The translations under genes were made by a program, and so were the position numbers. Below, in pieces: positions 33,378 to 42,345 of a DNA stretch of 64,000 nucleotides. Every line of letters begins with the position of its first letter. Within the stretch, counting starts at the first letter, position 1. The DNA comes from Pseudarthrobacter oxydans (lineage in GTDB: Bacteria; Actinomycetota; Actinomycetes; Actinomycetales; Micrococcaceae): contig NZ_CP139438.1 of NCBI RefSeq assembly GCF_034258515.1, positions 434,001-498,000 on the forward strand. Direction: 5' to 3'. The notes beneath the pieces are model-generated. The model had not been told where the DNA came from. It did no database searches and saw only the letters and a list, made by a program, of their open reading frames with translations.

Positions 33378-34691
33378 ATGGGCGGCGCACAGGAGCAGGG
33401 GACATCTTCGCAGCCCGGTCCGGCGGGCACCCGCGACGAGGTGCTAGACCTCGTCCGGTTCTTTTGCCTGGCACTGGTGGTGGTCGGCCACTCCATGATG
33501 GGTAGCCCCGTACTGCATCCGGACGGAACGGTCACTACCCACAACACCCTGGCCGAGCAGGACTGGTTTGAACCCGTGATCTGGGTGTTCATGGTCATGC
33601 CGCTGTTTTTTGTTGCCGGCGGCACCACGGGCCTGCAGTCCTGGCAACGGCTCAAGGCCGGGGGCGGCACCGCCGCTGAGTTCCTCCAGGCACGGCTCCT
33701 GCGGATGGTGCGCCCCGCCGCTGCCCTGCTGGCGGTAATGTTCCTTGGGCTCTGGATGGCCGGGCTGCTTGGCGTGCATCCGCAGGTGGTGGAGCTGATG
33801 GCAGCCGGGGCCGGGATGCCGCTCTGGTTCCTCGCGGCGTACCTGGCGGCGCAGCTTTCCATTCCGCTCCTGGCCGCCTTCCATGGGCGGAGCCCCTGGC
33901 TGGCAATTGGGGTCCTTGCTGCCCTCGTGGTGGCCGTGGACTGCCTTCGCGGAACGCTGCCCTTGCTCGCATATGCCAACCTGGTATTCCTCTGGTGTGC
34001 GGTGCAGCAGCTGGGGTTCCTGGCCGCCGACGGCCGCTTCGCCAGGCTCTCCAAGTCCGGCCTGCTGGCGCTCATCCTCGCCGCGAACCTCCTGCTCGGC
34101 CTCGTCGCTGCCCTGGGCCTGTACTCCGGGAACATGCTGGTGAACCTCAACCCGCCGAACCTGACCCTCTTCCTCCTGGGTATTTCGCAGGCCGCCCTGA
34201 TCGAACTTGCCCGGCCTGCGCTGGTTCCGCTCTGCTCCCTCGGATGGGTACGGACGCTGCTTCGGGTGGCGGGCGGCCGTTCGCTGACCGTGTACCTGTG
34301 GCACCTTCCCCTGCTGGTGGCAATGTCAGGCCTGCTCCTCCTCACCTCCGTCCCCAAGCCCGCCGCCGGAACCGCGGAGTGGTGGTGGTCGCGCCCCGTG
34401 GTCCTGCTGTCACTGCTCCTGCTGCTGCTTCCGGCGGTGGCGGCGTTCGGCCGCCTGGAGGATCGGCCGACGGCGGCACTTCAGGGCCGCCGTCCGCCCG
34501 CCATGGCGGTGGCGGCCGCCGTCGTGGTGGTCTTCACCCCCGCCGCGGTAGGAGCCGCAATCAACGGGCTGACGCTGGGATTGCTGGGGGCCGGGGCAGC
34601 CTGCTTCCTCCTGGCACTGGTGCTGCTTCACGGGGTGCGGCGCCCGCTGCGGACCGGATCCGCTCCCACGGCAACGGAAATGTCCCGCTAG
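33378..34691 (+). CDS. Acyltransferase 3 family membrane protein
   Basis: This 437-residue multi-pass membrane protein has the acyltransferase-3 start (TRDEVLDLVRFFCLALVVVGHSM, with the conserved R/H region), MVMPLFFVAGG, GMPLWFLAAYLAAQL, and SLTVYLWHLPLLV near the C-terminal half. Ten or more hydrophobic segments are visible. Family members O-acetylate cell-surface glycans, lipids or peptidoglycan. AAAGG lies seven bases before the ATG at 33378. It stands alone after a strong terminator. The acceptor is unknown. Confidence 0.85.
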   Translation: MGGAQEQGTSSQPGPAGTRDEVLDLVRFFCLALVVVGHSMMGSPVLHPDGTVTTHNTLAEQDWFEPVIWVFMVMPLFFVAGGTTGLQSWQRLKAGGGTAAEFLQARLLRMVRPAAALLAVMFLGLWMAGLLGVHPQVVELMAAGAGMPLWFLAAYLAAQLSIPLLAAFHGRSPWLAIGVLAALVVAVDCLRGTLPLLAYANLVFLWCAVQQLGFLAADGRFARLSKSGLLALILAANLLLGLVAALGLYSGNMLVNLNPPNLTLFLLGISQAALIELARPALVPLCSLGWVRTLLRVAGGRSLTVYLWHLPLLVAMSGLLLLTSVPKPAAGTAEWWWSRPVVLLSLLLLLLPAVAAFGRLEDRPTAALQGRRPPAMAVAAAVVVVFTPAAVGAAINGLTLGLLGAGAACFLLALVLLHGVRRPLRTGSAPTATEMSR

Positions 34692-34714
34692 CCAAACTTC
34701 CCGCTAGCCAAACT
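34683..34714. repeat. Perfect 16-bp tandem duplication across the acyltransferase stop codon
   Basis: TCCCGCTAGCCAAACT occurs twice back to back (34683-34698 and 34699-34714). The first copy contains the TAG stop of the acyltransferase gene; the second is untranslated. It looks like a recent slippage duplication. The rest of the 34715-34927 interval shows no gene. Confidence 0.85.
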
Positions 34715-34927
34715 ACTTGGCCGGAGGAATCGCGGACCGGGCGGTTTCGCCGGGCTGCATGCCCGTCATGGCGTCGCCGGAACAACTGAGAGCGGGCTCG
34801 GAACCACCGTCCGCGAAGCGGGAGCTGACATCCAGTCCTGGCTCCAACGCACCGGACTCCTTCCGGCCGGGCAGGACACCGGGGCGGAGGCATTGCCAGC
34901 GGAGTGAAGTAGTGCCAGTGTCGAACC

Positions 34928-35257
34928 ATGACCGAGAACACGATGTCCAGCGAGGATAAGTTCGCCCCCGACGTCTCTGTGCGGCGCAACGATGCGCAGC
35001 ACCGTTATGAGCTTCACGTGGGTGATGTCCTCGCCGTCCAGTCCTTCTACCGGGACCTGCCGGGCCACATAGACTTCTCCCACACGGAGACCGGCGAGGA
35101 ATTCGAAGGGCAGGGACTGGGACGTGTCCTGGCCCACTTTGCGCTCGACGACGTGGTGGCGTCAGGAAAGCGGATCATTCCGCATTGCCCGTTCATCGCC
35201 GGCTACCTTCGTAAGCACGAGGGGTACGAGCAATACGTGGATTGGCCGGACAGCTGA
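34928..35257 (+). CDS. GNAT-family N-acetyltransferase, short form
   Basis: This 109-residue protein is of the compact GNAT group (COG2388, YjdJ-like): VRRNDAQHRYELHVGDVLAVQSFYR, HIDFSHTETGEEFEGQGLGRVLAHFAL with the acetyl-CoA binding EGQGLG pyrophosphate loop, then GKRIIPHCPFIAGYLRKHEGY. It is full length for this minimal form. The start is ATG 34928 or 34943; neither has a strong ribosome site. It is monocistronic. The substrate is unknown, as for the whole group. Confidence 0.87.
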   Translation: MTENTMSSEDKFAPDVSVRRNDAQHRYELHVGDVLAVQSFYRDLPGHIDFSHTETGEEFEGQGLGRVLAHFALDDVVASGKRIIPHCPFIAGYLRKHEGYEQYVDWPDS

Positions 35258-35346
35258 TCCGCTCCTGAACACTTGAGCCGGACGGCTGAGGGGGACCAGC
35301 CGATCCAGCGCCGTCGGGGAGCCCGCCGAGGGGCGTTTCCCAGCAG

Positions 35347-35664
35347 TCAGCTGGCGAGTGCGTGTTCGGCGAGGACCGGGACGTCGATGGTGAAGCCGCA
35401 GGCACAGCGGTACGTCTCCACGTGCTCCGAAGCAGCTCCCAGGCCCATGCCCACCGGGACCACCGAGGTTCCGTCCACATAAACGGGCATCCGAACAGGG
35501 AGTGCCTCCGGGTCCACCAGCTGCATCGGGGCGCGGCAGTGCATCCGTGAATTGAGTGTGACCAGCAAGCCCATATCCGCGGGCCGGGTGACGCCCAAAG
35601 AAGATTCTGCTCCTGCGTCAGGCTCCCCGGGCACCGTAAGCTGGTCTTCAATAACGCTGGTCAT
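35347..35664 (-). CDS. Small protein of unknown function with stress-type promoter
   Basis: This 105-residue protein has no recognised family. It contains DMGLLVTLNSRMHCRAPMQL and ends with YRCACGFTIDVPVLAEHALAS; the CxC plus an upstream Cys could form a small metal site, and the last part looks zinc-ribbon-like. The start at 35664 (MTSVIEDQ) follows AAGGA by eight bases; an ATG three codons earlier overlaps that ribosome site. The promoter region carries the same extended palindromic block as glsB, so a stress role is inferred. Confidence 0.6.
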   Translation of the reverse strand: MTSVIEDQLTVPGEPDAGAESSLGVTRPADMGLLVTLNSRMHCRAPMQLVDPEALPVRMPVYVDGTSVVPVGMGLGAASEHVETYRCACGFTIDVPVLAEHALAS

Positions 35665-35752
35665 GATGTTCATCCTTGGGCTTCTTTCACGAAGCTGCCG
35701 GCGTTGGCAGCCCCGCCGCGAACTGCTTGCGGAGGTTCATTTACCCCATAAG

Positions 35753-35780
35753 CAAAGCATGCTTACTAATTGTTCGCCAA
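35753..35780 (-). promoter_or_regulatory. Stress-type palindromic promoter block, copy 2
   Basis: In the gene's direction this reads TTGGCGAACA, then ATTAGTAAGCATGCTTTG. It matches copy 1 (21869-21896) at most positions with identical spacing between TTGGC and the palindrome. It lies about 90 bases upstream of the small gene ending at 35347. The remaining 35781-35937 stretch shows no gene. Confidence 0.6.
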
Positions 35781-35945
35781 ATTGACGCTTGCGCCCTCAG
35801 TGCATCTTGCCCGCTTCCGGCCGGCCGGTTATTTTGCAGCAGGACTGCCCCGGCTGCCAGTCAATGACGCCGAAAAGGGCCCGCGCAGGGCAGTTTCACG
35901 ACTCCTTCGCTAAATACATCACAAAAGTTTGATTAAAAGGTTTAC

Positions 35946-35964
35946 CTAAGTAAGGCTTGCCTTT
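35946..35964. promoter_or_regulatory. Iron box (DtxR/IdeR type) before the siderophore operon
   Basis: CTAAGTAAGGCTTGCCTTT resembles the consensus TTAGGTTAGSCTAACCTAA, matching at about two thirds of positions including the central GGCT and the outer CCT. It lies just 10 bases before the ATG, so repressor binding with iron would block transcription. A second short dyad (AGGTTTACCT) lies at 35938-35947. Confidence 0.65.
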
Positions 35965-35974
35965 GTTCGATGTA

Positions 35975-37651
35975 ATGCCGACCGAAGGAAAACCAGTGCC
36001 GCTGCTGCCCCGCCTTGACGAGCTGGAAATGGATGATCCGCCCAACACCAACGGAGCGACGAGCCATGACCGGCCAAACCATGACCGGCCAAACCATCAG
36101 ACCCCAGTTCAGGAACCTGGCGGCAGGGACTTCGGCTCGCGTGTGGAACTCGCGCTGGCGGCCAGCAACCACCTCCTCAACGCACGCAACTCGCCGCGGT
36201 ATGTGGCCCAGGTGCTGCAGGGCGTAACGGCCGTTGCCACGAAACTTGAGCGGACCGCCCGGCCGTTCACCGGCGTCGGACCCTCCGAACTGGAGGCCCG
36301 CGTAGGCGCCGTGGACCTCGAAAGACCCCTGCCGGACACGGCCGCCGCCCTCCAGGAACTCGAGGATGTGTACCTGCGCGATGCCGTGTACTTCCACGAC
36401 GCCAGGTACGCCGCCCACCTCAACTGCCCCGTGGTCATCCCGGCGCTGGTGGGCGAAGCGGTCCTGTCCGCGGTGAACTCCTCCATGGACACGTGGGACC
36501 AGAGTGCAGGCGCCACCATGATCGAACGCCGGCTTATTGACTGGACCGCAAAAAGGCTGGACCTTGGTGACGCCGCGGACGGCATCTTCACCTCCGGCGG
36601 CAGCCAGTCCAACCTGCAGGCCCTGCTGATCGCCCGCAACCACGCCGTTGCCGGCCTGCGGCAGGACCCTGCCCGCGCCGGGCTCCGGCTTCCGGCGCTG
36701 CTGGACACGCTGCGGATCTTCACGTCCGAGGACAGCCACTTCAGTATCCAGAAGTCGTCATCAATGCTGGGCCTGGGGTTCGACGCCGTCGTCACCGTCC
36801 CCTGCACGCCGGACCACCGGATGGATCCTGCCGCCCTCGCCGAGGCCATGGCCGGCGCATGGGACGCCGGTTTGACCCCGATGGCGGTGGTGGCCACCGC
36901 GGGCACCACGGACTTCGGCGCTGTCGATCCGCTCCCGGAGCTCGCCGCACTGGCCCGGGCCTACGGGGCATGGTTCCACGTGGACGCTGCCTACGGCGGC
37001 GGCCTCATTGTCTCCGGCCGCTACCGGCACCTCCTTGACGGCACAGGGCTTGCCGACTCGGTCACCGTCGACTTCCACAAAACCTTCTTCCAGCCGGTCA
37101 GCTCCAGCGCCCTGCTGGTGCGCGAACGGACCATGCTGCGCCACGTCACCTACTATGCGGACTACCTGAACCCGCACAGCGCAGCGCTGGCAGCCATCCC
37201 CAACCAGGTGGACAAGAGCATCCAGACCACCCGCCGGTTCGACGCCCTGAAGCTGTGGCTCACCCTGCGCATCATGGGCGCGGACGCCATCGGCGCCCTG
37301 TTCGACGAAGCCATCGACCTCGCCGCACGCGTGGGCAAGCTCCTCGCCGCCGACGACGCCTTCGAACTCGCCGCCCCGCCCCGGCTCAGCACCCTGGTTT
37401 TCAGGTACCGGCCCCGCCTGGACAGCGGCGACCGGATCAGCGAGGACGCGGCGGATGCCCTCAACCCGGCCATCCGGGCGGCGGTCTTCGCCTCCGGGGA
37501 AGCGGTGGTTGCCGGAACCACGGTGGGCGGCCGGCACTACCTGAAGTTCACGCTCCTCAACGCCGAGGCCACGCTGGAGGACATTTCCGGCATCATCAAC
37601 TTCCTGCGCCGCACGGGCGCCGGGCTGCTGCGCAGCGAGGCGACCGCATGA
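35975..37651 (+). CDS. desA: PLP-dependent decarboxylase, siderophore diamine supply (DesA-like)
   Basis: This 558-residue group II decarboxylase has HLNCPVVIPALVGEAVLSAVNSSMDTWDQS, GIFTSGGSQSNLQAL, VHVDAAYGGG with the PLP-ring Asp, and the Schiff-base Lys in TVDFHKTFFQP. In desferrioxamine pathways DesA decarboxylates lysine to cadaverine; ornithine or diaminobutyrate are alternatives. It is the first gene of a four-gene operon in which every junction is an ATGA overlap. The N-terminus is poorly conserved and the ATG at 35975 lacks a ribosome site, so the start could be later. An iron box lies just upstream. Confidence 0.86.
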   Translation: MPTEGKPVPLLPRLDELEMDDPPNTNGATSHDRPNHDRPNHQTPVQEPGGRDFGSRVELALAASNHLLNARNSPRYVAQVLQGVTAVATKLERTARPFTGVGPSELEARVGAVDLERPLPDTAAALQELEDVYLRDAVYFHDARYAAHLNCPVVIPALVGEAVLSAVNSSMDTWDQSAGATMIERRLIDWTAKRLDLGDAADGIFTSGGSQSNLQALLIARNHAVAGLRQDPARAGLRLPALLDTLRIFTSEDSHFSIQKSSSMLGLGFDAVVTVPCTPDHRMDPAALAEAMAGAWDAGLTPMAVVATAGTTDFGAVDPLPELAALARAYGAWFHVDAAYGGGLIVSGRYRHLLDGTGLADSVTVDFHKTFFQPVSSSALLVRERTMLRHVTYYADYLNPHSAALAAIPNQVDKSIQTTRRFDALKLWLTLRIMGADAIGALFDEAIDLAARVGKLLAADDAFELAAPPRLSTLVFRYRPRLDSGDRISEDAADALNPAIRAAVFASGEAVVAGTTVGGRHYLKFTLLNAEATLEDISGIINFLRRTGAGLLRSEATA

Positions 37652-39018
37652 GCACCACCGCCACCCAAAAGGCAGGCAGGCGCAGGATCTACGACTTCGC
37701 CGCGGTCGGCGTCGGGCCCTTCAACCTGGGCCTCGCGGCGCTGGCTGAACCGGTGGAAGGGCTGGACGGCATCTTCCTGGAACGCAGGGAATCCTTTGAC
37801 TGGCACCCCGGGATGATGCTGGCGCCCGCCCACCTGCAAGTGCCCTTCATGGCCGACCTCGTCACCCTGGCCGATCCCACCTCGCCATACTCGTTCCTGA
37901 ACTTCCTCAAGCAGGCCGGCAGGCTCTACCGGTTCTACATCCGGGAGAATTTCTACCCGCTGCGGGCGGAGTACAACCAGTACTGCCAGTGGGTGGCCGG
38001 GCAGTTGCCCGGCGTCCGATTTGGCACAGCTGTGCTGGATGTAACGTACGACGACGGCGTGTACCGGCTTTCCGTCTCCGGTCCGGGAGGGCCTGAGGTG
38101 CTGCTGGCGCGGCGGCTGGTGCTGGGCACGGGCACCTCCCCGGACGTGCCCGGGGCTGCGGCAGGGATCGTGGCCGATTCACGTGCGGGAGCCGGGGGAG
38201 TGGTCCTCCACACCGCCGACTACCTGGCGCGGAAGGCAGAACTGCAGCAGCAGCGCAGCATCACCATCCTGGGCAGCGGCCAGAGCGCCGCCGAGATCTA
38301 CTACGAACTGCTCCAGGAATCGGACGCCCACGGGTACCAGCTGAACTGGGTGACCCGCTCCGGCAGGTTCTTCCCGCTTGAATACACCAAGCTGACGCTT
38401 GAGATGACTTCGCCCGAGTACGTGGACTACTTCCACGCCCTCCCGCAGCACCAGCGCGATTACCTGAATAAGGCCCAGAAAAACCTCTACAAAGGCATCA
38501 ATTCGGACCTGATCGACGCCATCTACGACCTGCTCTACACCAAGAGCATCTCCGGAATGGTGGACACCCGGCTGCTGACCCACTCGAGCCTGACCGCTGC
38601 CTACTGGAACCCCGGGGCCGGGACCCACACCCTGCACCTGGAACATGCGGAGCAGGGCACGTCCTACACGCTGGACAGCGAAGCGGTGGTGCTGGCCACC
38701 GGCTACGGCTACCAGGAACCAGGTTTCCTCGCCGGCATCCGGGACCGCATCGACCGGGACAGCGCGGGCAGGTTCGCCGTGGACCGGAACTACAGTACCG
38801 GGGTCCAACCCGGCGAGATCTTCGTCCAGAATGCCGAGCTGCACACCCACGGGTTCGCCACCCCGGACCTGGGCATGGGCGCCTACCGCAACTCCTGCAT
38901 CCTGCGCGAAATGACCGGCCGCGAGGTGTACCCCGTGGAGCGCAGCATTGCGTTCCAGCAGTTCGGGCCGCCGGCTGCGGTTGGCTCTCCGCTGGATTGC
39001 GGACCGGTGCCGGCATGA
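37648..39018 (+). CDS. desB: Diamine/lysine N6-monooxygenase (DesB-like)
   Basis: This 456-residue flavin-dependent N-hydroxylase has the FAD motif FAAVGVGPFNLGLAALAEP, FDWHPGMMLAPAHLQVPFM, the NADPH motif ITILGSGQSAAEIYYELL, and the C-terminal ATGYGYQEP with GFATPDLGMGAYRN. It hydroxylates cadaverine (or putrescine) on nitrogen, the committed step for a hydroxamate siderophore. The ATG overlaps the decarboxylase stop (ATGA). It is full length with no missing cofactor motif. Confidence 0.92.
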   Translation: MSTTATQKAGRRRIYDFAAVGVGPFNLGLAALAEPVEGLDGIFLERRESFDWHPGMMLAPAHLQVPFMADLVTLADPTSPYSFLNFLKQAGRLYRFYIRENFYPLRAEYNQYCQWVAGQLPGVRFGTAVLDVTYDDGVYRLSVSGPGGPEVLLARRLVLGTGTSPDVPGAAAGIVADSRAGAGGVVLHTADYLARKAELQQQRSITILGSGQSAAEIYYELLQESDAHGYQLNWVTRSGRFFPLEYTKLTLEMTSPEYVDYFHALPQHQRDYLNKAQKNLYKGINSDLIDAIYDLLYTKSISGMVDTRLLTHSSLTAAYWNPGAGTHTLHLEHAEQGTSYTLDSEAVVLATGYGYQEPGFLAGIRDRIDRDSAGRFAVDRNYSTGVQPGEIFVQNAELHTHGFATPDLGMGAYRNSCILREMTGREVYPVERSIAFQQFGPPAAVGSPLDCGPVPA

Positions 39019-39584
39019 CATTCACCTTCCGCTGCCTCGACGCCGAAGCCGACGCGCCGCTCCTTCACAGCTGGGTGACCCGGCCCTACGCCTCGTTCTG
39101 GGGCATGCTGTCCGCCAGCGTGGAGGACGTGGTGCAGGAATACAGGAACATCCAAGCGAGCGGCCACCACCACGCGGTGCTGGGGCTCGACGGCGGCGTC
39201 CCCGCCTTCCTGATGGAGGAGTACCGTCCCGCGTCCTCGCCGCTGGCCGCTGTGTACCCCGTCCTTCCCGGGGACGTGGGGATGCACCTGCTGGTGGCCC
39301 CGCCGTCGGCCGCACCCGTGCGCGGCTACACCGCCGCGGTGATGGACGCCGTCCTGGCACGACTCTTCAGCACGCCGGGAGTGGACCGCATTGTGGTGGA
39401 GCCGGATATCCGGAACACCAGGATCCACGCCCTGAATCAACGCCTGGGCTTCCAGCCCGCAGGGGCGGTCACCCTTCCGGACAAGGACGCGCTGCTGAGT
39501 TTCTGCAGCCGAGACGATTACCTGGCCGCCCGAACGTCCCTTCTGCCCGCCCTTCCGCCCGTAACCCAGGGAGCACCACTATGA
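39015..39584 (+). CDS. desC: Acyl-CoA acyltransferase for hydroxamate formation (DesC-like, GNAT)
   Basis: This 189-residue GNAT of the IucB/RhbD type (TFRCLDAEADAPLLHSWVTRPYASFWGM, EYRPASSPLAAVYPVLPGDVGMHLLVAPP, RIVVEPDIRNTRIHALNQRLGFQPAG) transfers succinyl or acetyl groups onto the N-hydroxydiamine. The start overlaps the monooxygenase stop (ATGA), and its stop overlaps the synthetase start. The order decarboxylase, hydroxylase, acyltransferase, synthetase is the standard desferrioxamine operon. Confidence 0.9.
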   Translation: MTFTFRCLDAEADAPLLHSWVTRPYASFWGMLSASVEDVVQEYRNIQASGHHHAVLGLDGGVPAFLMEEYRPASSPLAAVYPVLPGDVGMHLLVAPPSAAPVRGYTAAVMDAVLARLFSTPGVDRIVVEPDIRNTRIHALNQRLGFQPAGAVTLPDKDALLSFCSRDDYLAARTSLLPALPPVTQGAPL

Positions 39585-41470
39585 CTATCGATCTCGATCC
39601 CGCCGCCACAACCACCCCCGGGCAGCCCTCCGCCGGCCCTGCACCGCATCCCGGCCGTGTACCGCATCTCACCGGCGAAAGGTGGGACAACGCCAACCGG
39701 CACCTGCTCCGCAAGGCACTCGCCGAGTTCTCCCACGAACGGATCCTCACCCCGGAACCGGTGGGAGGTAAGCCTGGCGGGGCCGGGGCGGACGGGCGCG
39801 GCCGCTACCGGGTCCGCAGCGATGACGGCACCTCCGAGTACCAGTTCAGCGCCCGGATCCTAAGCATGGACCACTGGGCCATCGATCCCGGCTCCATCCG
39901 GCACTTCCGGGGCGGCACCGAGGCGCCGCTGGACGTGCTGGAGTTCATCACCGGGTTCCACGGAATGCTGGGCATCAACCTCCATATGCTCCCCGTCTAC
40001 CTCGAGGAGGTCGGCAGCACCCTGGCGAGCCACGCCTACAAGCAGTGGGCCGGCCAGCCGACGGCGGCTGAACTCGCGGCAGGGATCACCGGCGGCGAGG
40101 ACCCGGCGGCCGACTTCCAGGCCATTGAGCGCAGCATGACCGAGGGCCACCCCTGCTTTGTTGCCAATAACGGCCGCCTGGGCTTCGGCATCAGCGACTA
40201 CCACGCCTTCGCACCGGAAACGGGCGCCCCGGTGCAGCTGGAGTGGATCGCCGTGCACCGCACCCGCGCCGTCTTCACTGCATCGGAAGGGCTGGAGTAC
40301 CGGGCGCACCTGCAGGCCGAGCTCGGATCCCTGCTGGGCACCTTCACCGCTGAACTGCAGCTGCAGGATCTCGATCCGGACCAGTACTTCCTCATGCCGG
40401 TACATCCCTGGCAGTGGGAGAACAAGCTCACGGTCACGTTCGCGGCGGAGATCGCCCGGCAGCGCATCGTCCACCTGGGCGCCGGGACGGACAGCTACCA
40501 GGCGCAGCAGTCGATCCGGACCTTCTTCAACACCAGCGACCCCGTCCGCCACTACGTCAAGACGGCCATGTCCGTGCTGAACATGGGCTTCATGCGCGGG
40601 CTGTCGCCGGAGTACATGAAGGCCACCCCGGCCATCAACGACTGGCTGCGGAACCTGATCGAGGCGGACGATGCACTTCAGCGCCGCGGGTTCACCATGA
40701 TCGGCGAGGTCGCCGCCATCGGCTACCACAACGGCTACTACGAGGCAGGCGCTGCGGGCGGTTCGCCGTACCGGAAGATGCTCTCCGCCCTATGGCGCGA
40801 AAGCCCCCTGCCGCTGCTGCAGGACGGGCAGCAGCTGGCCACCATGGCCTCGCTCCTGCACGTTGACGCGAGCGGCAGGCCCATGGTTTCGGCGCTCATC
40901 GAGCGCTCCGGCCTGCCGGCAGGGGACTGGCTGCGGCGGTATTTCGAGGCCTACCTGGTTCCACTGGTTCATTGCCTCTTCCGGTATGAGATGGCGTTCA
41001 TGCCGCACGGCGAGAACGTGATCCTGGTGTTCGAAAACGGCGTACCCGTCAGGGCCGTCATGAAGGACATCGCCGAGGAAATCGTGGTGATGGGGGACCG
41101 GCTGGACCTGCCGGAGGATGTATCCCGGATCCGGGCGGAGATCCCGGACGGCCAGAAGGTGCTGGCCGTCTTCACGGACATCTTTGACTGCATTTTCCGT
41201 TTCCTGGCCGCGCTCCTGGACGGGGACGGAAGACTGGGCCAGGACGACTTCTGGCGGATTGCCGCCGCTGCGGTCAAGGACTACCAGGGGCAGCATCCGG
41301 AACTTGCCGGCCAGTTCGCCCGGCATGACCTCTTTGCCGCCGACTTCGAGCTGTCCTGCCTGAACCGGCTGCAGCTGCGCAACAACCAGCAGATGCTGGA
41401 CCTGGCAGACCCGTCCGGCGGGCTGCAGATGGCAGGACGCCTGGCCAATCCGCTGGCGAGGTTCGCCTGA
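39581..41470 (+). CDS. desD: NRPS-independent siderophore synthetase (DesD-like, IucA/IucC)
   Basis: This 629-residue NIS synthetase has VGHPWQWEN-type motif as VHPWQWENKLTVTF, the ATP-binding SIRTFFNTSDPVRHYVKTAMSVLNMGFMRG, EVAAIGYHNGYYEAG, and the C-terminal FhuF-like reductase/IucA region with HCLFRYEMAFMPHGENVILVFENGVPVR. It condenses N-hydroxy-N-acyl diamines into a linear or cyclic desferrioxamine such as nocardamine. The ATG overlaps the acyltransferase stop (ATGA). No receptor or uptake gene is adjacent. A possible exporter with an iron-box-like dyad lies at 60651. Confidence 0.92.
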   Translation: MTIDLDPAATTTPGQPSAGPAPHPGRVPHLTGERWDNANRHLLRKALAEFSHERILTPEPVGGKPGGAGADGRGRYRVRSDDGTSEYQFSARILSMDHWAIDPGSIRHFRGGTEAPLDVLEFITGFHGMLGINLHMLPVYLEEVGSTLASHAYKQWAGQPTAAELAAGITGGEDPAADFQAIERSMTEGHPCFVANNGRLGFGISDYHAFAPETGAPVQLEWIAVHRTRAVFTASEGLEYRAHLQAELGSLLGTFTAELQLQDLDPDQYFLMPVHPWQWENKLTVTFAAEIARQRIVHLGAGTDSYQAQQSIRTFFNTSDPVRHYVKTAMSVLNMGFMRGLSPEYMKATPAINDWLRNLIEADDALQRRGFTMIGEVAAIGYHNGYYEAGAAGGSPYRKMLSALWRESPLPLLQDGQQLATMASLLHVDASGRPMVSALIERSGLPAGDWLRRYFEAYLVPLVHCLFRYEMAFMPHGENVILVFENGVPVRAVMKDIAEEIVVMGDRLDLPEDVSRIRAEIPDGQKVLAVFTDIFDCIFRFLAALLDGDGRLGQDDFWRIAAAAVKDYQGQHPELAGQFARHDLFAADFELSCLNRLQLRNNQQMLDLADPSGGLQMAGRLANPLARFA

Positions 41471-41538
41471 GGACCACGCCTGGTACCACACGGACAGTGG
41501 ACCGGGACGGGAGATCGGCGCCTCGCTAGGCTTGCAGC

Positions 41539-42345
41539 ATGACCACGCCGCACCCCCAGCAGGATCTTTCCGGGACAACAGCCCTCGTCACGGGGGCCAG
41601 CGCGGGGCTGGGGTCCGAGTTCGCGCGCCAGCTGGCCGCCCAGGGCTGCAACCTGGTGCTGGTTGCGCGGAACCGGGCCCGCCTCGAGGAAGCAGCGGCG
41701 GGCCTGGAACGGCGCTACGGAACCACTGCCGAGGTGCTTCCCGCAGACCTGACGGACGACGCCGGCGTGGCCGCCGTCGTCGAACGCCTGTCCGATGCGC
41801 GGCGTCCGGTGGGGATCCTTGTCAACAACGCCGGAATCGGCCTGCTGCACAACTTCGAGGACAACCACATCTCGGAGGAGAAGAAACACCTCAAGCTGCA
41901 CGGGGAAACCGCCATGGAGCTTACCCATGCCGCGCTCAAAGGCATGCTGGAGCGGGGCGAGGGCCGGATCATCAACGTGGCCAGCATCGCCGCTTTCCTG
42001 CCGCGGGGCACCTACTCCGCGGCGAAGGCCTGGCTGGTGAGTTTCAGCCGCTGGGCAAACCTGGCCTACGGCAAACAGGGCATCAAGGTCACCGCGGTGT
42101 GCCCGGGCTTCACCCACACGGAGTTCCACGACCGGATGGGCATGGACAAATCGGTGGCGCCGTCCTGGGCCTGGCTGCATGCCGAGCGGGTGGTGCGGGA
42201 AGGCCTGGCGGACAATGCCCGGGGCAAGGCGGTGTCCATCCCCTCCAAGAGGTACAAGGTGGTGGCGGCCGTTGCCCGGGTGGCGCCGGCAAAGCTAATG
42301 GCGGGGCCGCCGCGGAAGCCGAAACAGGGACGGAAACCCGAGTAA
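41539..42345 (+). CDS. Short-chain dehydrogenase/reductase
   Basis: This 268-residue classical SDR has the cofactor motif LVTGASAGLGSEFARQLAA, the NNAGIG motif, IINVASIAAFLP with the catalytic Ser, and the YSAAKAW Tyr/Lys pair. The C-terminus is basic (PRKPKQGRKPE). There is no Shine-Dalgarno; TAGGCT sits exactly six bases before the ATG, so it is likely leaderless. Its last 51 bases overlap the convergent FUSC gene. The substrate is unknown; the subgroup resembles YqjQ/DltE-like SDRs. Confidence 0.9.
   Translation: MTTPHPQQDLSGTTALVTGASAGLGSEFARQLAAQGCNLVLVARNRARLEEAAAGLERRYGTTAEVLPADLTDDAGVAAVVERLSDARRPVGILVNNAGIGLLHNFEDNHISEEKKHLKLHGETAMELTHAALKGMLERGEGRIINVASIAAFLPRGTYSAAKAWLVSFSRWANLAYGKQGIKVTAVCPGFTHTEFHDRMGMDKSVAPSWAWLHAERVVREGLADNARGKAVSIPSKRYKVVAAVARVAPAKLMAGPPRKPKQGRKPE

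Noticed and set aside
35938..35947. AGGTTTACCT as a second iron box
   Set aside because: It is too short and overlaps the better box at 35946-35964. Mentioned only as part of that site.
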